A DNA stretch of 64,000 nt from Enterococcus italicus DSM 15952 (GCF_000185365.1 NZ_GL622241.1:913545-977544); one strand, 5' to 3'. Numbered from the stretch's first letter, positions 37,926 to 46,952 are shown. Made by a program: numbers and translations. The notes: generated by a model from the letters alone, not told the origin.

Positions 37926-38750
37926 ATGTCGATTATTGATAAATTATTTGTTGATTATGCGAACTTCTCGACAGTAGAGATGAAGATTGCAGATTATATT
38001 ATAAAGTCACCCCAAAAAATTCCCAATATGACGATTGCGGAGTTAGCAGAAGAAAGTCAAGTCAGTGAAGCCTCGATTAGTCGTTTCTGTCGCAAGTTAA
38101 AATTAGTTGGGTTTCACGCATTGAAGATTGAGTTGGCGCAAGCGACCTTGCCAGAGACGGATGAAAAAGGGACGCTAAGTGCGTATCAGCAACGTCTGGC
38201 ACATATCCAAGCGAATAAATTAGCGGAGGTCGATCAGACTTTCCAACAGCTAGATGAAGCGACAGTTTCCTTGATTTTAGAAAAGTTTCGTACAGCGCCA
38301 CGTATTATTTTTTTAGCTTATGGCAATACGATCCCCGTCGCGATGGATGCGGCCTATCGCTTTAACCAAATAGGGATTGCGGCGAGTGCATTTGATATTT
38401 GGGATACGGCTGCGGCCTACTTATTGACGATGACTGAAGATGATTTGGTGGTCATTATTTCTAATTCAGGCGAGACACGGCCGTTGATTCAGGCGGCTCA
38501 TTACTGCAAGGAGCAGCACTTGTATCTTATTGCGTTGACGAATAATCGCCAGTCGCCAATTGCGACCTTGGCAGATTTGCATGTGACGACAGCGACTCGG
38601 GAGCGCTTGTTTCAAAAAGATTATTATTTTTCCCGTATTTCAGCGATGTTGGTCATGGAGACGTTCTTTTTGTTGCTTGCGTTTGAAGACCCTGAACGCC
38701 TCGAGCGGATTCGCCGGCATGAACAGATGATTTCTGATAGTAAAATATAA
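37926..38750 (+). CDS. MurR/RpiR-family transcriptional regulator
   Basis: This 274-residue protein has the RpiR helix-turn-helix (TIAELAEESQVSEASISRFCRKL, about 37-59, cited in part) and a SIS domain (IIFLAYGNTIPVAMDAAYRF, VVIISNSGETRPLI). Such proteins sense sugar phosphates. It sits just before rpiA and a Gfo/Idh/MocA oxidoreductase, whose promoter overlaps two similar palindromes, so it probably controls that pair. AAAGAGG lies before the ATG. A terminator separates it from rpiA. Confidence 0.87.
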   Translation: MSIIDKLFVDYANFSTVEMKIADYIIKSPQKIPNMTIAELAEESQVSEASISRFCRKLKLVGFHALKIELAQATLPETDEKGTLSAYQQRLAHIQANKLAEVDQTFQQLDEATVSLILEKFRTAPRIIFLAYGNTIPVAMDAAYRFNQIGIAASAFDIWDTAAAYLLTMTEDDLVVIISNSGETRPLIQAAHYCKEQHLYLIALTNNRQSPIATLADLHVTTATRERLFQKDYYFSRISAMLVMETFFLLLAFEDPERLERIRRHEQMISDSKI

Positions 38751-38755
38751 AAAAG

Positions 38756-38798
38756 ACCGTTTGCCTTTCATCAATCGAAAAGCAGACGGTTTTCTTTT
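38756..38798 (+). terminator. terminator of the rpiR-type gene
   Basis: ACCGTTTGC pairs with GCAGACGGT, followed by TTTTCTTTT. It lies five bases after the stop and overlaps the start of the next promoter. Confidence 0.75.
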
Positions 38799-38843
38799 GA
38801 CGAAATTTAATTTCATAGTTATAATTATTATGAAATTAAATTC
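38797..38843 (+). promoter_or_regulatory. rpiA promoter with two palindromic operators
   Basis: TTGACG (38797-38802), 17 bases and TATAAT (38820-38825) form a near-consensus promoter. GAAATTTAATTTC (38802-38814) fills the spacer and GAAATTAAATTC (38832-38843) lies after the start point. Together they form a larger inverted repeat. The adjacent RpiR protein is the likely ligand. Confidence 0.7.
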
Positions 38844-38879
38844 AAAGGAACCGTTCGTTGGTGAATTGGAGGAATAGGG

Positions 38880-39548
38880 ATGAAGAAACGGTGTGCCCAA
38901 TACGCGCTTGATTACATCAAACCGCATAGCATCATTGGACTAGGCGGAGGGAGCACAATTGCTTATTTGGTGGAAATGATTCAAGCGAAACAACTAGACG
39001 TTACAATTGTCACGCCCTCTGTGACGACGGCCAAACTTTGTCAAGCAGCTGAGTTGACGGTCGTGCCGATGAGTCAAGTCGATCATGTGACTGTAGCATT
39101 TGACGGGTGCGATGAGGTCGATGGACATCTCAATGCCCTGAAAAGTGGTGGTGGTATTCATACGAAGGAAAAAGTAATTGCAACGATGGCGGATGACTAT
39201 ATTTTGCTAGTCGATGAGTCAAAAGTTTCAGACACTCTTTCGTTCAAGGTTCCATTAGTGCTGGAGGTCTTGCCCCAAGCGTTGGCCAAAGTGAAAGCTG
39301 ACGTGCTGCGTCTGGGCTATCAAGTCACCGCTCGTATGAGTGCCACGAGCGATGGCTACACCTATACAGAAAATGGCAATCTATTGCTTGAGGTCACAAT
39401 TGATAGTGGCACGTGTGAAGCAATCGCGCAGCAATTTTCGGCCATCGTCGGGATTGTGGAGACCTCTCTTTTTTATCAAATCGCAACGAAAGCAATTGTC
39501 GTAACGACAGAAGGAAAACGAATCATCGAAAGGAGTCAAATAAAATGA
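38880..39548 (+). CDS. rpiA: ribose-5-phosphate isomerase A
   Basis: This 222-residue enzyme interconverts ribose 5-phosphate and ribulose 5-phosphate. Family marks are GLGGGSTIAY (substrate phosphate loop), FDGCDEVDG (catalytic Asp, normally DGADEVD) and LKSGGGIHTKEK (normally KGGGGA). These loops deviate from the housekeeping form, so it may be a second RpiA devoted to a particular sugar pathway. Its stop overlaps the start of the next oxidoreductase gene. The promoter carries RpiR-type palindromes. Confidence 0.85.
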   Translation: MKKRCAQYALDYIKPHSIIGLGGGSTIAYLVEMIQAKQLDVTIVTPSVTTAKLCQAAELTVVPMSQVDHVTVAFDGCDEVDGHLNALKSGGGIHTKEKVIATMADDYILLVDESKVSDTLSFKVPLVLEVLPQALAKVKADVLRLGYQVTARMSATSDGYTYTENGNLLLEVTIDSGTCEAIAQQFSAIVGIVETSLFYQIATKAIVVTTEGKRIIERSQIK

Positions 39549-40513
39549 GCTTCCAATGGGGAATAGTAGGAACGGGCGTCATCGCTAATGAAATGGCTGC
39601 TGCATTGCATGCATCGGGACGAGAAATCTATGGTGTGACAAGTGGCAGGGAGGAACAAGCCCAAGCATTTGCTGAGAAATACAATGTGGAGCAGGTATTT
39701 GCAACATTTGAGGAATTGGTTGCTGATGACACGGTCGACATCGTCTACATCGCCACACCGCACAATTTGCATGCACAAATGATTCGCCAAGCACTTTTGG
39801 CCGACAAGCATGTCTTTTGTGAAAAGGCAATTACAGTCAATGATCGTCAGCTAGAAGAATGTGTGGCATTGGCAAAAGAGCGGAACTTAGTATTGTCAGA
39901 TGGTGTGACGTTGTTTCATATGCCATTGTACAAAGAACTCCGTCGCATCGTCGCAAGTGGCAAACTAGGTGCAGTGAAGATGGTTCAAGTGAACTTTGGT
40001 AGCTGCAAAGAATATGATGTGAACAATCGCTTCTTCTCTAAAGAATTAGCAGGTGGCGCCTTATTAGACATCGGCGTATATGCGGCATCGTTTACACGTT
40101 TCTTTATGACAGCAAAACCAAATGTGGTCTTAACAACAGCAAATTACTTTGAAACCGGTGTGGATGAAACGTCAGGGATTTTACTAAAAAATGAGGTCGG
40201 TGAGATGGCCGTCATTGCCTTAACTATGCGAGCAAAACAACCCAAACGCGGCGTGATTGCTTGTGAAAAGGGCTTTATTGAAATTAGTAACTATCCTCGC
40301 GCTGAAAAAGCGACCATTACATATACGGAATCTGGACAAGTCGAAACAATAACGAGTGGCGAGACAGACAAGGCCTTACAATATGAAATTCAAGATATGG
40401 AAGAGTACATTACCAATCAATCCGGCGAAGAAAATTTGACGATGATTCGCGATGTGATGGGAACATTGACGAGTATTCGCTCGCAATGGGGCCTAGTATA
40501 TCCATTTGAATAG
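39545..40513 (+). CDS. Gfo/Idh/MocA-family oxidoreductase
   Basis: This 322-residue NAD(P)-dependent enzyme has a Rossmann start (WGIVGTGVIANEMAAAL), VYIATPHNLHAQMI, the catalytic-loop segment FCEKAITVN, and GGALLDIGVYAASF. Members oxidise or reduce sugars, polyols and inositols. The four-base overlap with rpiA suggests that both act on one pentose- or sugar-derived path, but the substrate is open. AAAGGAG precedes the ATG. Confidence 0.87.
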   Translation: MSFQWGIVGTGVIANEMAAALHASGREIYGVTSGREEQAQAFAEKYNVEQVFATFEELVADDTVDIVYIATPHNLHAQMIRQALLADKHVFCEKAITVNDRQLEECVALAKERNLVLSDGVTLFHMPLYKELRRIVASGKLGAVKMVQVNFGSCKEYDVNNRFFSKELAGGALLDIGVYAASFTRFFMTAKPNVVLTTANYFETGVDETSGILLKNEVGEMAVIALTMRAKQPKRGVIACEKGFIEISNYPRAEKATITYTESGQVETITSGETDKALQYEIQDMEEYITNQSGEENLTMIRDVMGTLTSIRSQWGLVYPFE

Positions 40514-40624
40514 AAGAGAGTCTTTTTCAGAACATTCTGTCAAAAACTTGACAAATCGAATCAACGTGATATGATGCTATCAATTAGCATAGTTTGATTC
40601 ATTGAAAAGGAAAGTAATTCGCTT

Positions 40625-40850
40625 TTGGCGCATAGAGAGATGTTGGTTGGTGGAAAGCATCGAATAAAAGCAAATGAAGATGGCCTTTGAGAATCTCTTG
40701 GTGATAGGTAGTCAAGAGCGGGTGTATTCCGTTATCAAGTAACCTGATGTATTCAGGAAGAGTGGGGAAAGTCTATTTCCCAAAAAAGGTGGTACCACGA
40801 TTATTCGTCCTTTGATAGCCAAGTTTGGTTATCAGGGGGCTTTTTTATTT
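40625..40850 (+). ncRNA. T-box leader, probably tRNA-Met responsive
   Basis: The T-box sequence GGTGGTACCACG is at 40788-40799. Stem I is closed by AGAGAT (40636-40641) and ATCTCT (40693-40698). The terminator, TGATAGCC (40813-40820) with GGTTATCA (40827-40834) extended by GTCC/GGGG pairing, is followed by TTTTTTATTTTT. An ATG lies in the expected specifier region (GAAGATGGCC near 40679), consistent with methionine. Uncharged tRNA would stabilise the antiterminator and turn on the downstream methyltransferase gene. Confidence 0.88.
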
Positions 40851-40874
40851 TTAGAAAAGGATAGGTGAACGAAT

Positions 40875-42008
40875 ATGACAACAGAAACAAAACCATTTCG
40901 AGTGGATCATGTCGGTAGCTTTTTGCGACCACAACGATTAAAAGATGCGCGTGAGGCGTTTGCTAATGGTACGATTGATAAAGAAGCGCTACGAGCAGTA
41001 GAAGATGAAGAGATTGTTTCATTAGTAGCGAAGCAAAAAAAAGTAGGACTTAAAGGAATCACTGATGGCGAATTCCGTAGAGGGTTTTGGCATATTGACT
41101 TTTTAGAGCAGCTGACCGGGGTCGAAGGCTATGTACCCGAACAAGGATACAATCAAATATTTCATGGCAAAGCCGCTCCTTCTTACAATATTCGGTTAGT
41201 CGGCAAGCTAGCCTTCCCAGCTGATCATTCCTTTTTACGGGATTTTGATTTTTTAAAAGAAGCAGTCGGACAAGATGGTGAAGCAGTCGCAAAAGCAACG
41301 ATTCCAAGTCCAACGATGATTTTACGTCAAGAAATTTTGGCCAATGATGGCTCTTCAAAATTGGCAGAAATCTATCCAAATATCGCTGATTTTTATCATG
41401 ACTTGGGCCAAACCTATCATGACGCTGTCCAAGCCTACTATGCACATGGCTGTCGTTATTTGCAATTTGACGATACCAACTGGGCCTTCTTGGCAGATGC
41501 AAGCAAGCGAGAATCCTTAAAAGAAAAAGGGATTGCCCCAGATGAAATTGCCCAAGTATGTACGCAAATCATCAATGCAGCATTGGCAGACAAACCAGCC
41601 GATTTGACGATTACGACACATATTTGTCGTGGCAATCACGCGTCTTCTTGGCTGTTCTCAGGTGGATATGAACCGATTGCCAAAGAATTATTTGCCACAC
41701 AGTATGATGGCTTCTTTTTAGAATATGATTCCGATCGCGCAGGAGATTTTGCACCATTGCGTTACTGGGACAATCCTGATAGCCGCGTCGTTCTAGGCTT
41801 GATTACTTCAAAATTCCCAGAGTTAGAAGATCGCCAGGCCATCGAAGAACGCATTCAAGAAGCAACGGAATATGTGCCTTTAGCGAATTTATGTATTAGC
41901 CCGCAGTGTGGATTTGCTTCAACAGAAGAAGGAAACAAATTGACTGAAGAGCAACAATGGGCAAAAATTGACTTATTACAAGCTATCGCAAAAGACGTGT
42001 GGCAATAA
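40875..42008 (+). CDS. MetE-like methyltetrahydrofolate-homocysteine methyltransferase (YxjG/YxjH type)
   Basis: This 377-residue protein corresponds to the C-terminal catalytic half of cobalamin-independent methionine synthase. HVGSFLRPQRLK is at the start, with DGEFRRGFWHIDF, FDDTNWAFL, THICRGNHASSW (zinc-ligand region) and CISPQCGFAS (zinc-binding Cys). Family members of this short type make methionine from homocysteine with a methyl donor that is not firmly established. The upstream T-box supports a methionine role. Confidence 0.87.
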   Translation: MTTETKPFRVDHVGSFLRPQRLKDAREAFANGTIDKEALRAVEDEEIVSLVAKQKKVGLKGITDGEFRRGFWHIDFLEQLTGVEGYVPEQGYNQIFHGKAAPSYNIRLVGKLAFPADHSFLRDFDFLKEAVGQDGEAVAKATIPSPTMILRQEILANDGSSKLAEIYPNIADFYHDLGQTYHDAVQAYYAHGCRYLQFDDTNWAFLADASKRESLKEKGIAPDEIAQVCTQIINAALADKPADLTITTHICRGNHASSWLFSGGYEPIAKELFATQYDGFFLEYDSDRAGDFAPLRYWDNPDSRVVLGLITSKFPELEDRQAIEERIQEATEYVPLANLCISPQCGFASTEEGNKLTEEQQWAKIDLLQAIAKDVWQ

Positions 42009-42023
42009 ACACTGCCTATTTTT

Positions 42024-42073
42024 AAAGGCCGAGACAGAATGAGTTACCAACCATTCTGTCTCGGCCTTTGTTT
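42024..42073. terminator. bidirectional terminator
   Basis: AAAGGCCGAGACAGAATG (42024-42041) pairs with its complement at 42052-42069. It lies between convergent genes, with U-rich tails on either side. Confidence 0.8.
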
Positions 42074-42074
42074 G

Positions 42075-42704
42075 CTATTTTCCTTTTGTAAATAACCCTT
42101 TTTTAAGTACGGTATAAAAGATACTTGCACACAAGACACCACAAATAAATCCCAACGGTGTATAGCTGTTTAATATGTGTGCCATTGTTAGCGCGCCAAC
42201 CACCAGTAACACCACCCACTCAACTACTAGCACCCAGCGCAATAGCTGAGGCGACATATGCCATTTAGGCGCTATTTTTGTTAATCCATTGCGTTCATGT
42301 GTCAAGATTGATAAGATGCCCACATTCAATAATAGAGTAATCACCACTACTATTTGAGCTCCAAATCCTAATTGAAACCACTGCCGTTTAAAAATTGCGC
42401 CCAAGAAAAAGAGCAGCAAAAACATGATGTTAATGAGATAAGACAAGCGCCACATGGTCTTTGTTTTGCTTAGTTGCTCGTTTCGTTTTATTTCTTCAAT
42501 CATACCCGTATCCTCCTTTAGTAAACGATCCAATGAAAGATTGTAGTAGTCACTCAAATTTAGCAAACTGCTGATATCCGGATAGCTACGCTTGTTTTCC
42601 CAACTGGAAATAGTTTGGCGTGAGACGTGCAAGGCATTGGCTACCTCCTCTTGTGTTTTTCCAATTTGACTTCGTGCGCGCTTCAGCTGTTCCCCGATTT
42701 TCAT
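42075..42704 (-). CDS. XRE-family regulator with membrane-spanning C-terminus
   Basis: From the ATG at 42704 (AAAGG upstream; an earlier in-frame start would add eight residues without a site) this is 209 residues. A Cro/C1 helix-turn-helix comes first (VANALHVSRQTISSWENKRS, about 19-38). About four hydrophobic segments fill the rest. It is the third protein of this design in the window (with 22.2 and 29.9 kb). Such membrane-linked repressors may respond to envelope or metabolic cues, but nothing here shows the target. Confidence 0.82.
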   Translation of the reverse strand: MKIGEQLKRARSQIGKTQEEVANALHVSRQTISSWENKRSYPDISSLLNLSDYYNLSLDRLLKEDTGMIEEIKRNEQLSKTKTMWRLSYLINIMFLLLFFLGAIFKRQWFQLGFGAQIVVVITLLLNVGILSILTHERNGLTKIAPKWHMSPQLLRWVLVVEWVVLLVVGALTMAHILNSYTPLGFICGVLCASIFYTVLKKGLFTKGK

Positions 42705-42917
42705 GACATACCGACCTTTCTCGTTCACTATAGAAGTATAGAGATTATTATACTAGCTAAGCTTCTAAGCAGGAAAGAAATCTCTAAAAAAAGCTTTGCT
42801 AAGAATCCAAGCATACTGATAGAACAAGGATAAGAGCTGAAAATGGAGTGTGACAAAAATCGGTCACACTCCACTACAATTGATTTCTTATAAAATTTTT
42901 GCACACTACACAAGAGA

Positions 42918-43499
42918 CTAGCCGCGTAAGTCGCTGATCCATTCACTTGGTGGTCTGCGCTTACCGGTGCTTACTTTTGCATCAGGATCGCGATAGCCTA
43001 CACGATAATTGGCGATGAGGGAGTAATTGTCAGGGAGACCAATTTTTTTGGCAAAGTCAGGCTCTAATGTGAATGCCGAAGATGCCCAGAACCCTACTAA
43101 GTCATGCTCAGCCAAAAGAAGCGAAAAATTTTGAATGAGCGCAGCGGTCGCTAAGGCCGCATCGGATGTCAGACGCTTCTTGTCGGGATAGACCTCGTGA
43201 GCGAATAGAAGTGTCGCGGGAGCGTTTCGAATCAAACGATTCATTTTGGCCGTCAGCTTCTCGCGCGATTTTTCATCATGAATGACACCAGATTCTTCAT
43301 AAAATTGAATGATACGGTCATATAGAAAGTCTTTTTCTTCAGTCGTCGTAACGAGTTTGACGAGCCAAGGTTCTTTTTTATGATAAGGAGCAGCACTTGC
43401 TTGAGCGAGTAAATCAATTAATAAATCTTTTGCGACCGGTGTAGCTAAGCTTTGCTTTGATGTGCGCCGCGTCGTGATACTTTCTTGTATTGATGTCAT
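42918..43499 (-). CDS. nitroreductase family protein
   Basis: From the ATG at 43499 (GGAGGGT upstream) this is 193 residues. It begins IQESITTRRTSKQSLATPVA, the usual FMN-binding RR start, and includes a C-terminal GLPDNYSLIANYRVGYRD, cited as the NfsB-type cofactor region. It would be an FMN-dependent NAD(P)H oxidoreductase on nitro compounds or quinones. It is transcribed alone on the minus strand, upstream of the convergent XRE gene. Confidence 0.82.
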   Translation of the reverse strand: MTSIQESITTRRTSKQSLATPVAKDLLIDLLAQASAAPYHKKEPWLVKLVTTTEEKDFLYDRIIQFYEESGVIHDEKSREKLTAKMNRLIRNAPATLLFAHEVYPDKKRLTSDAALATAALIQNFSLLLAEHDLVGFWASSAFTLEPDFAKKIGLPDNYSLIANYRVGYRDPDAKVSTGKRRPPSEWISDLRG

Positions 43500-43588
43500 A
43501 CCAACCCTCCAGATAGTGAGAACACTTCTCATTTAGAGACAGTGTAGCGAAAAGCTGGCGAAATTGCGACTAATTTGACTGAACAGTT

Positions 43589-43915
43589 TTAGAAAAAAAG
43601 CCGAAACAATGCCAATGAAGCAATGCCGACAAGCACAATGACAAATAAATTTTTGCTTATAATGGCACTTAACACAGTCGGTAGCGATACGAGGACATAT
43701 GACCACTTCACTTGTGGCAGGTGACCAAGCTGCGGCTCGAGGAGACTATCAAACCATAGTGCCGCCATAATGACAATCGGTACAAACTGCAAGTACTCGA
43801 CGAAAAGTTTCGGTAAAGTTGCTTTTTTCAAGAGTACAAATGGAATGATACGAGAGAGCCAGGTGACAAGACCGCATCCAATAATGGTTAAGAGAATATA
43901 GCTAGTTGAAGGCAT
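43589..43915 (-). CDS. azlD: branched-chain amino-acid exporter small subunit AzlD
   Basis: This 108-residue membrane protein has about four hydrophobic segments. It carries the AzlD-family pattern (TWLSRIIPFVLLKKATLPKL and LQFVPIVIMAALWF). With AzlC it forms an exporter of branched-chain or related amino acids. The start lies inside the azlC gene (14-base overlap), so the pair is translationally coupled. No dedicated terminator is evident within the short gap after it. Confidence 0.87.
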   Translation of the reverse strand: MPSTSYILLTIIGCGLVTWLSRIIPFVLLKKATLPKLFVEYLQFVPIVIMAALWFDSLLEPQLGHLPQVKWSYVLVSLPTVLSAIISKNLFVIVLVGIASLALFRLFF

Positions 43916-44609
43916 GTTTGATGACCACTCCTATTCCGCAGACAATTAAGGTAATGACTAGTACAAGTAATGAATGGGGAATAATGATCATGCCAAAATA
44001 AATCCCCAAAAAGGTCAGACCGATTAAGCTTAGTTGTAAGGCAAGTGACAATTGCCGATTGGTGGCCACTTGCAAATAAAGCAGTCCAATAAACATCGCA
44101 ACAATCGCAAAATCTAGTCCGAGTGACTCAGGGTTAGGGATGAAGGCGCCAATCAAGGCACCCACTAATGTCGAACCCACCCAAGTGCCGTAAGACAATA
44201 TATTCGCAGTATTGAACCAAGCGAAGGATAGCTGATGGTCGGTGGCGATTTGTTTGTTCATTCCTAATGCAAAGCTTTCATCTGTCAAGAAGGTACCGAT
44301 GAGGATATTTTTAAGCAATGATTCTTGCTTGAAAAAAGGAGCGACGGTCATGCTCATCAAAATCATCCGCGCGTTGACTAAAAAAGTGGCCAAAACAATG
44401 GACAGAATGGGTGTGCTTATGGCCAATAGACTAACGGTAATGAATTGTGCCGACCCAGCATAGATAATGAAAGACATCAAAAAAATGATAAGTGTCGAAA
44501 AACCAGCAGCCTTACCGACGACCCCAAAGGCGATGCCGATACCGATATACCCCAACATAGTGGGGAAGGTGTCTTTGACGGCGGCTTTGGCTGTTAACTG
44601 TGTATTCAT
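43902..44609 (-). CDS. azlC: branched-chain amino-acid exporter large subunit AzlC
   Basis: This 235-residue protein has about seven membrane segments. It carries AzlC-family regions, FPTMLGYIGIGIAFGVVGKAAG and FIIYAGSAQFITVSLL, here cited in part. It pairs with AzlD, whose gene overlaps its end. GGAGG precedes the ATG. The operon diverges from the copper ATPase gene across a 130-base intergenic region. Confidence 0.88.
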   Translation of the reverse strand: MNTQLTAKAAVKDTFPTMLGYIGIGIAFGVVGKAAGFSTLIIFLMSFIIYAGSAQFITVSLLAISTPILSIVLATFLVNARMILMSMTVAPFFKQESLLKNILIGTFLTDESFALGMNKQIATDHQLSFAWFNTANILSYGTWVGSTLVGALIGAFIPNPESLGLDFAIVAMFIGLLYLQVATNRQLSLALQLSLIGLTFLGIYFGMIIIPHSLLVLVITLIVCGIGVVIKHAFN

Positions 44610-44680
44610 TTGTAACCTCCCATGATGGTGTTGTTTCTATTATACCGAAATTTTTTAGTATGGAAAGAGAGGGTTTTGAT

Positions 44681-44737
44681 TTGACAATCATCTTCTTGGT
44701 GGTATAGTAAATGTATAAACTGTTTACTGTTGTAAAC
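44681..44737 (+). promoter_or_regulatory. promoter with CopY-like operator
   Basis: TTGACA (44681-44686), 16 bases and TATAGT (44703-44708) form a promoter. GTTTACTGTTGTAAAC (44722-44737) is a palindrome just after the start point. Its core TACTGTTGTA differs by one base from the CopY box TACANNTGTA. A further GTAAA half lies at 44707-44711. This supports copper control. Confidence 0.6.
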
Positions 44738-44760
44738 GTATGATGAGAGAAGGGATTGCA

Positions 44761-46902
44761 TTGAAAAAAGAGCAAGATGAATTGGCTAAGGTAAAACAAG
44801 CGCATGTATCAATGTCAAAAGAAGAACAAATGGCTCACTCAATGGATGAATCGATGAGTCACATGGATCATAAGAATATGGATCACGCGATGCATGAGGG
44901 TATGAACATGGATCATGACATGCACGGTGGCATGGATCACAGTATGCATATGGGAAATTTTAAGCAAAAATTTTGGTTGTCATTGATTGTGGCGATTCCT
45001 ATTGTGTTGATGTCGCCTATGATGGGGGTCACGTTACCATTTCAATTTCAATTTCCAGGATCAGACTGGCTCGTACTTATCTTGGCTACTTTTTTATTCT
45101 TTTATGGCGGGCAGCCATTTTTAAGTGGCGCCAAGTCGGAAATAAAACAAAAAAATCCCGCAATGATGACGTTAATCGCCATGGGGATTACTGTCTCATA
45201 TGTCTATAGTGTCTATTCCTTTATTGCTACGACCTTTTTAGGAAAAGATGTCATGAACTTTTTTTGGGAATTGGCAACATTAATCGTCATTATGTTATTG
45301 GGACATTGGATTGAAATGAATGCCGTAATGAATGCCAGTGATGCATTGCAAAAGCTGGCGGAGTTATTGCCAGATCAAGTGACTCGTGTCACCGATGGCA
45401 AGGAAGAAGTCATTTCTTTACAAGATGTTCGTAAAGGCGATACGTTAGTCGTCCGCTCTGGAGACAAAATGCCGACCGATGGCACGATTGTAGCTGGTCA
45501 ATCGATAGTAGATGAGTCAGCAGTCACCGGTGAGTCAAGAGGAGTGAAAAAAGGAGTCGCTGATGCAGTCATCGGTGGGTCAGTCAATGGTGAAGGAACG
45601 CTCACCATTCAAGTCACTGGGACCGGTGAAGAAGGCTACTTAGCAAAAGTCATGACGATGGTGCGACGGGCACAAGCCGAGAAATCAAAACTAGAAGCTC
45701 TGTCAGACAAAGTCGCAAAATGGCTCTTTTATGTTGCATTGATCGCGGGTCTTTTTGCCTTTGTCGTTTGGCTTATTGCGGCCGACTTGCCGACTGCACT
45801 AGATCGGATGGTGACGGTCTTTGTGATTGCTTGTCCTCATGCACTTGGATTAGCCATTCCACTCGTTATTGCTCGTTCGACTTCTATTGCGGCTAAAAAT
45901 GGCCTCTTATTGAAGAATCGCAACGCACTAGAAAATTCACATGATTTGTCGATGATTTTACTTGATAAAACAGGCACACTCACACAAGGAACCTTTGCTG
46001 TGACAGGTGTAGAACAATTTGATAATCAGCTTTCCAAGACAGAATTTCTGCAATACCTTGGTGCTCTTGAGAAGACAGCGAACCACCCAATCGCTACTGG
46101 AATCATGCGGTACATTCATGAACAAGGAATAAAACCTTTGGAGGCTACAGACACAAAGGCCGTGACTGGTGTAGGGTTAAGCGGTACGGTTGCAGGCAAG
46201 GAATTGACGATTTTAAATGAGAAAGCTTTGACAGATGAAGAAAAACAAACGCTTGATGCCAAAACTTGGCGTCGGTATCAAGAACAAGGAAATACGATAA
46301 GTTTCTTAAGAGTAGCGGGCAAAATTGTCGGATTAATTGCACTAGGCGACGAAATCAAGCCAGAAGCCAAGAACTTTATTAAGGCCTTGCGTGAACGGCA
46401 AATCGAACCAGTGATGCTTACTGGGGATAATCAAGAAGCGGCAGCTAAAGTAGCAAATTACTTAGGCATCACACAATTTCACGCGGCATTGTTACCAGAT
46501 GGCAAAGAAGAAATCGTGTCGAAATTTGTTAGTGAAGGCAAACGTGTGGCAATGGTCGGCGATGGCATTAATGATGCGCCAAGTTTAGCAAGAGCGACTA
46601 TTGGTATTGCGATTGGCGCAGGGACTGATGTCGCCATTGATTCAGCTGATGTCGTCTTAACCAATAGCAACCCTGAAGATATTTTGCACTTTTTAGACTT
46701 AGCGAAAGCTACCCGTAAGAAAATGATTCAAAATCTTTGGTGGGGCGCGGGATACAATATTTTCGCTATTCCGCTAGCAGCAGGAGTCTTGGCACCAATT
46801 GGGATTGTCTTGAATCCAGCTGTCGGTGCGATTTTGATGTCATTTAGTACCGTGATTGTAGCAATCAATGCGATGACTTTGAATCGTACGATGAAAAAAT
46901 AA
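44761..46902 (+). CDS. copB: copper-translocating P-type ATPase (CopB type)
   Basis: From the TTG at 44761 (AGAAGGGA about six bases upstream) this is 713 residues; an ATG at 44740 lacks a site. The N-terminus is rich in Met and His (MDHKNMDHAMHEGMNMDHDM), a metal-binding region in place of the CxxC domain of CopA. Further marks are the membrane metal site ACPHALGLA, TGES, the phosphorylated Asp in LDKTGTLTQG, the HP motif in KTANHPIATG and GDGINDAPSL. The CPH motif marks the CopB group, which exports copper or silver. It stands alone, with no copY or copZ nearby. Confidence 0.92.
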   Translation: MKKEQDELAKVKQAHVSMSKEEQMAHSMDESMSHMDHKNMDHAMHEGMNMDHDMHGGMDHSMHMGNFKQKFWLSLIVAIPIVLMSPMMGVTLPFQFQFPGSDWLVLILATFLFFYGGQPFLSGAKSEIKQKNPAMMTLIAMGITVSYVYSVYSFIATTFLGKDVMNFFWELATLIVIMLLGHWIEMNAVMNASDALQKLAELLPDQVTRVTDGKEEVISLQDVRKGDTLVVRSGDKMPTDGTIVAGQSIVDESAVTGESRGVKKGVADAVIGGSVNGEGTLTIQVTGTGEEGYLAKVMTMVRRAQAEKSKLEALSDKVAKWLFYVALIAGLFAFVVWLIAADLPTALDRMVTVFVIACPHALGLAIPLVIARSTSIAAKNGLLLKNRNALENSHDLSMILLDKTGTLTQGTFAVTGVEQFDNQLSKTEFLQYLGALEKTANHPIATGIMRYIHEQGIKPLEATDTKAVTGVGLSGTVAGKELTILNEKALTDEEKQTLDAKTWRRYQEQGNTISFLRVAGKIVGLIALGDEIKPEAKNFIKALRERQIEPVMLTGDNQEAAAKVANYLGITQFHAALLPDGKEEIVSKFVSEGKRVAMVGDGINDAPSLARATIGIAIGAGTDVAIDSADVVLTNSNPEDILHFLDLAKATRKKMIQNLWWGAGYNIFAIPLAAGVLAPIGIVLNPAVGAILMSFSTVIVAINAMTLNRTMKK

Positions 46903-46909
46903 AATTGAG

Positions 46910-46952
46910 TCGTGTAATTCGTCAATTTAGGAGACGAATTACACGATTTTTT
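46910..46952 (+). terminator. terminator of copB
   Basis: TCGTGTAATTCGTC (46910-46923) pairs with GACGAATTACACGA (46933-46946), followed by TTTTTTG. Confidence 0.88.
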
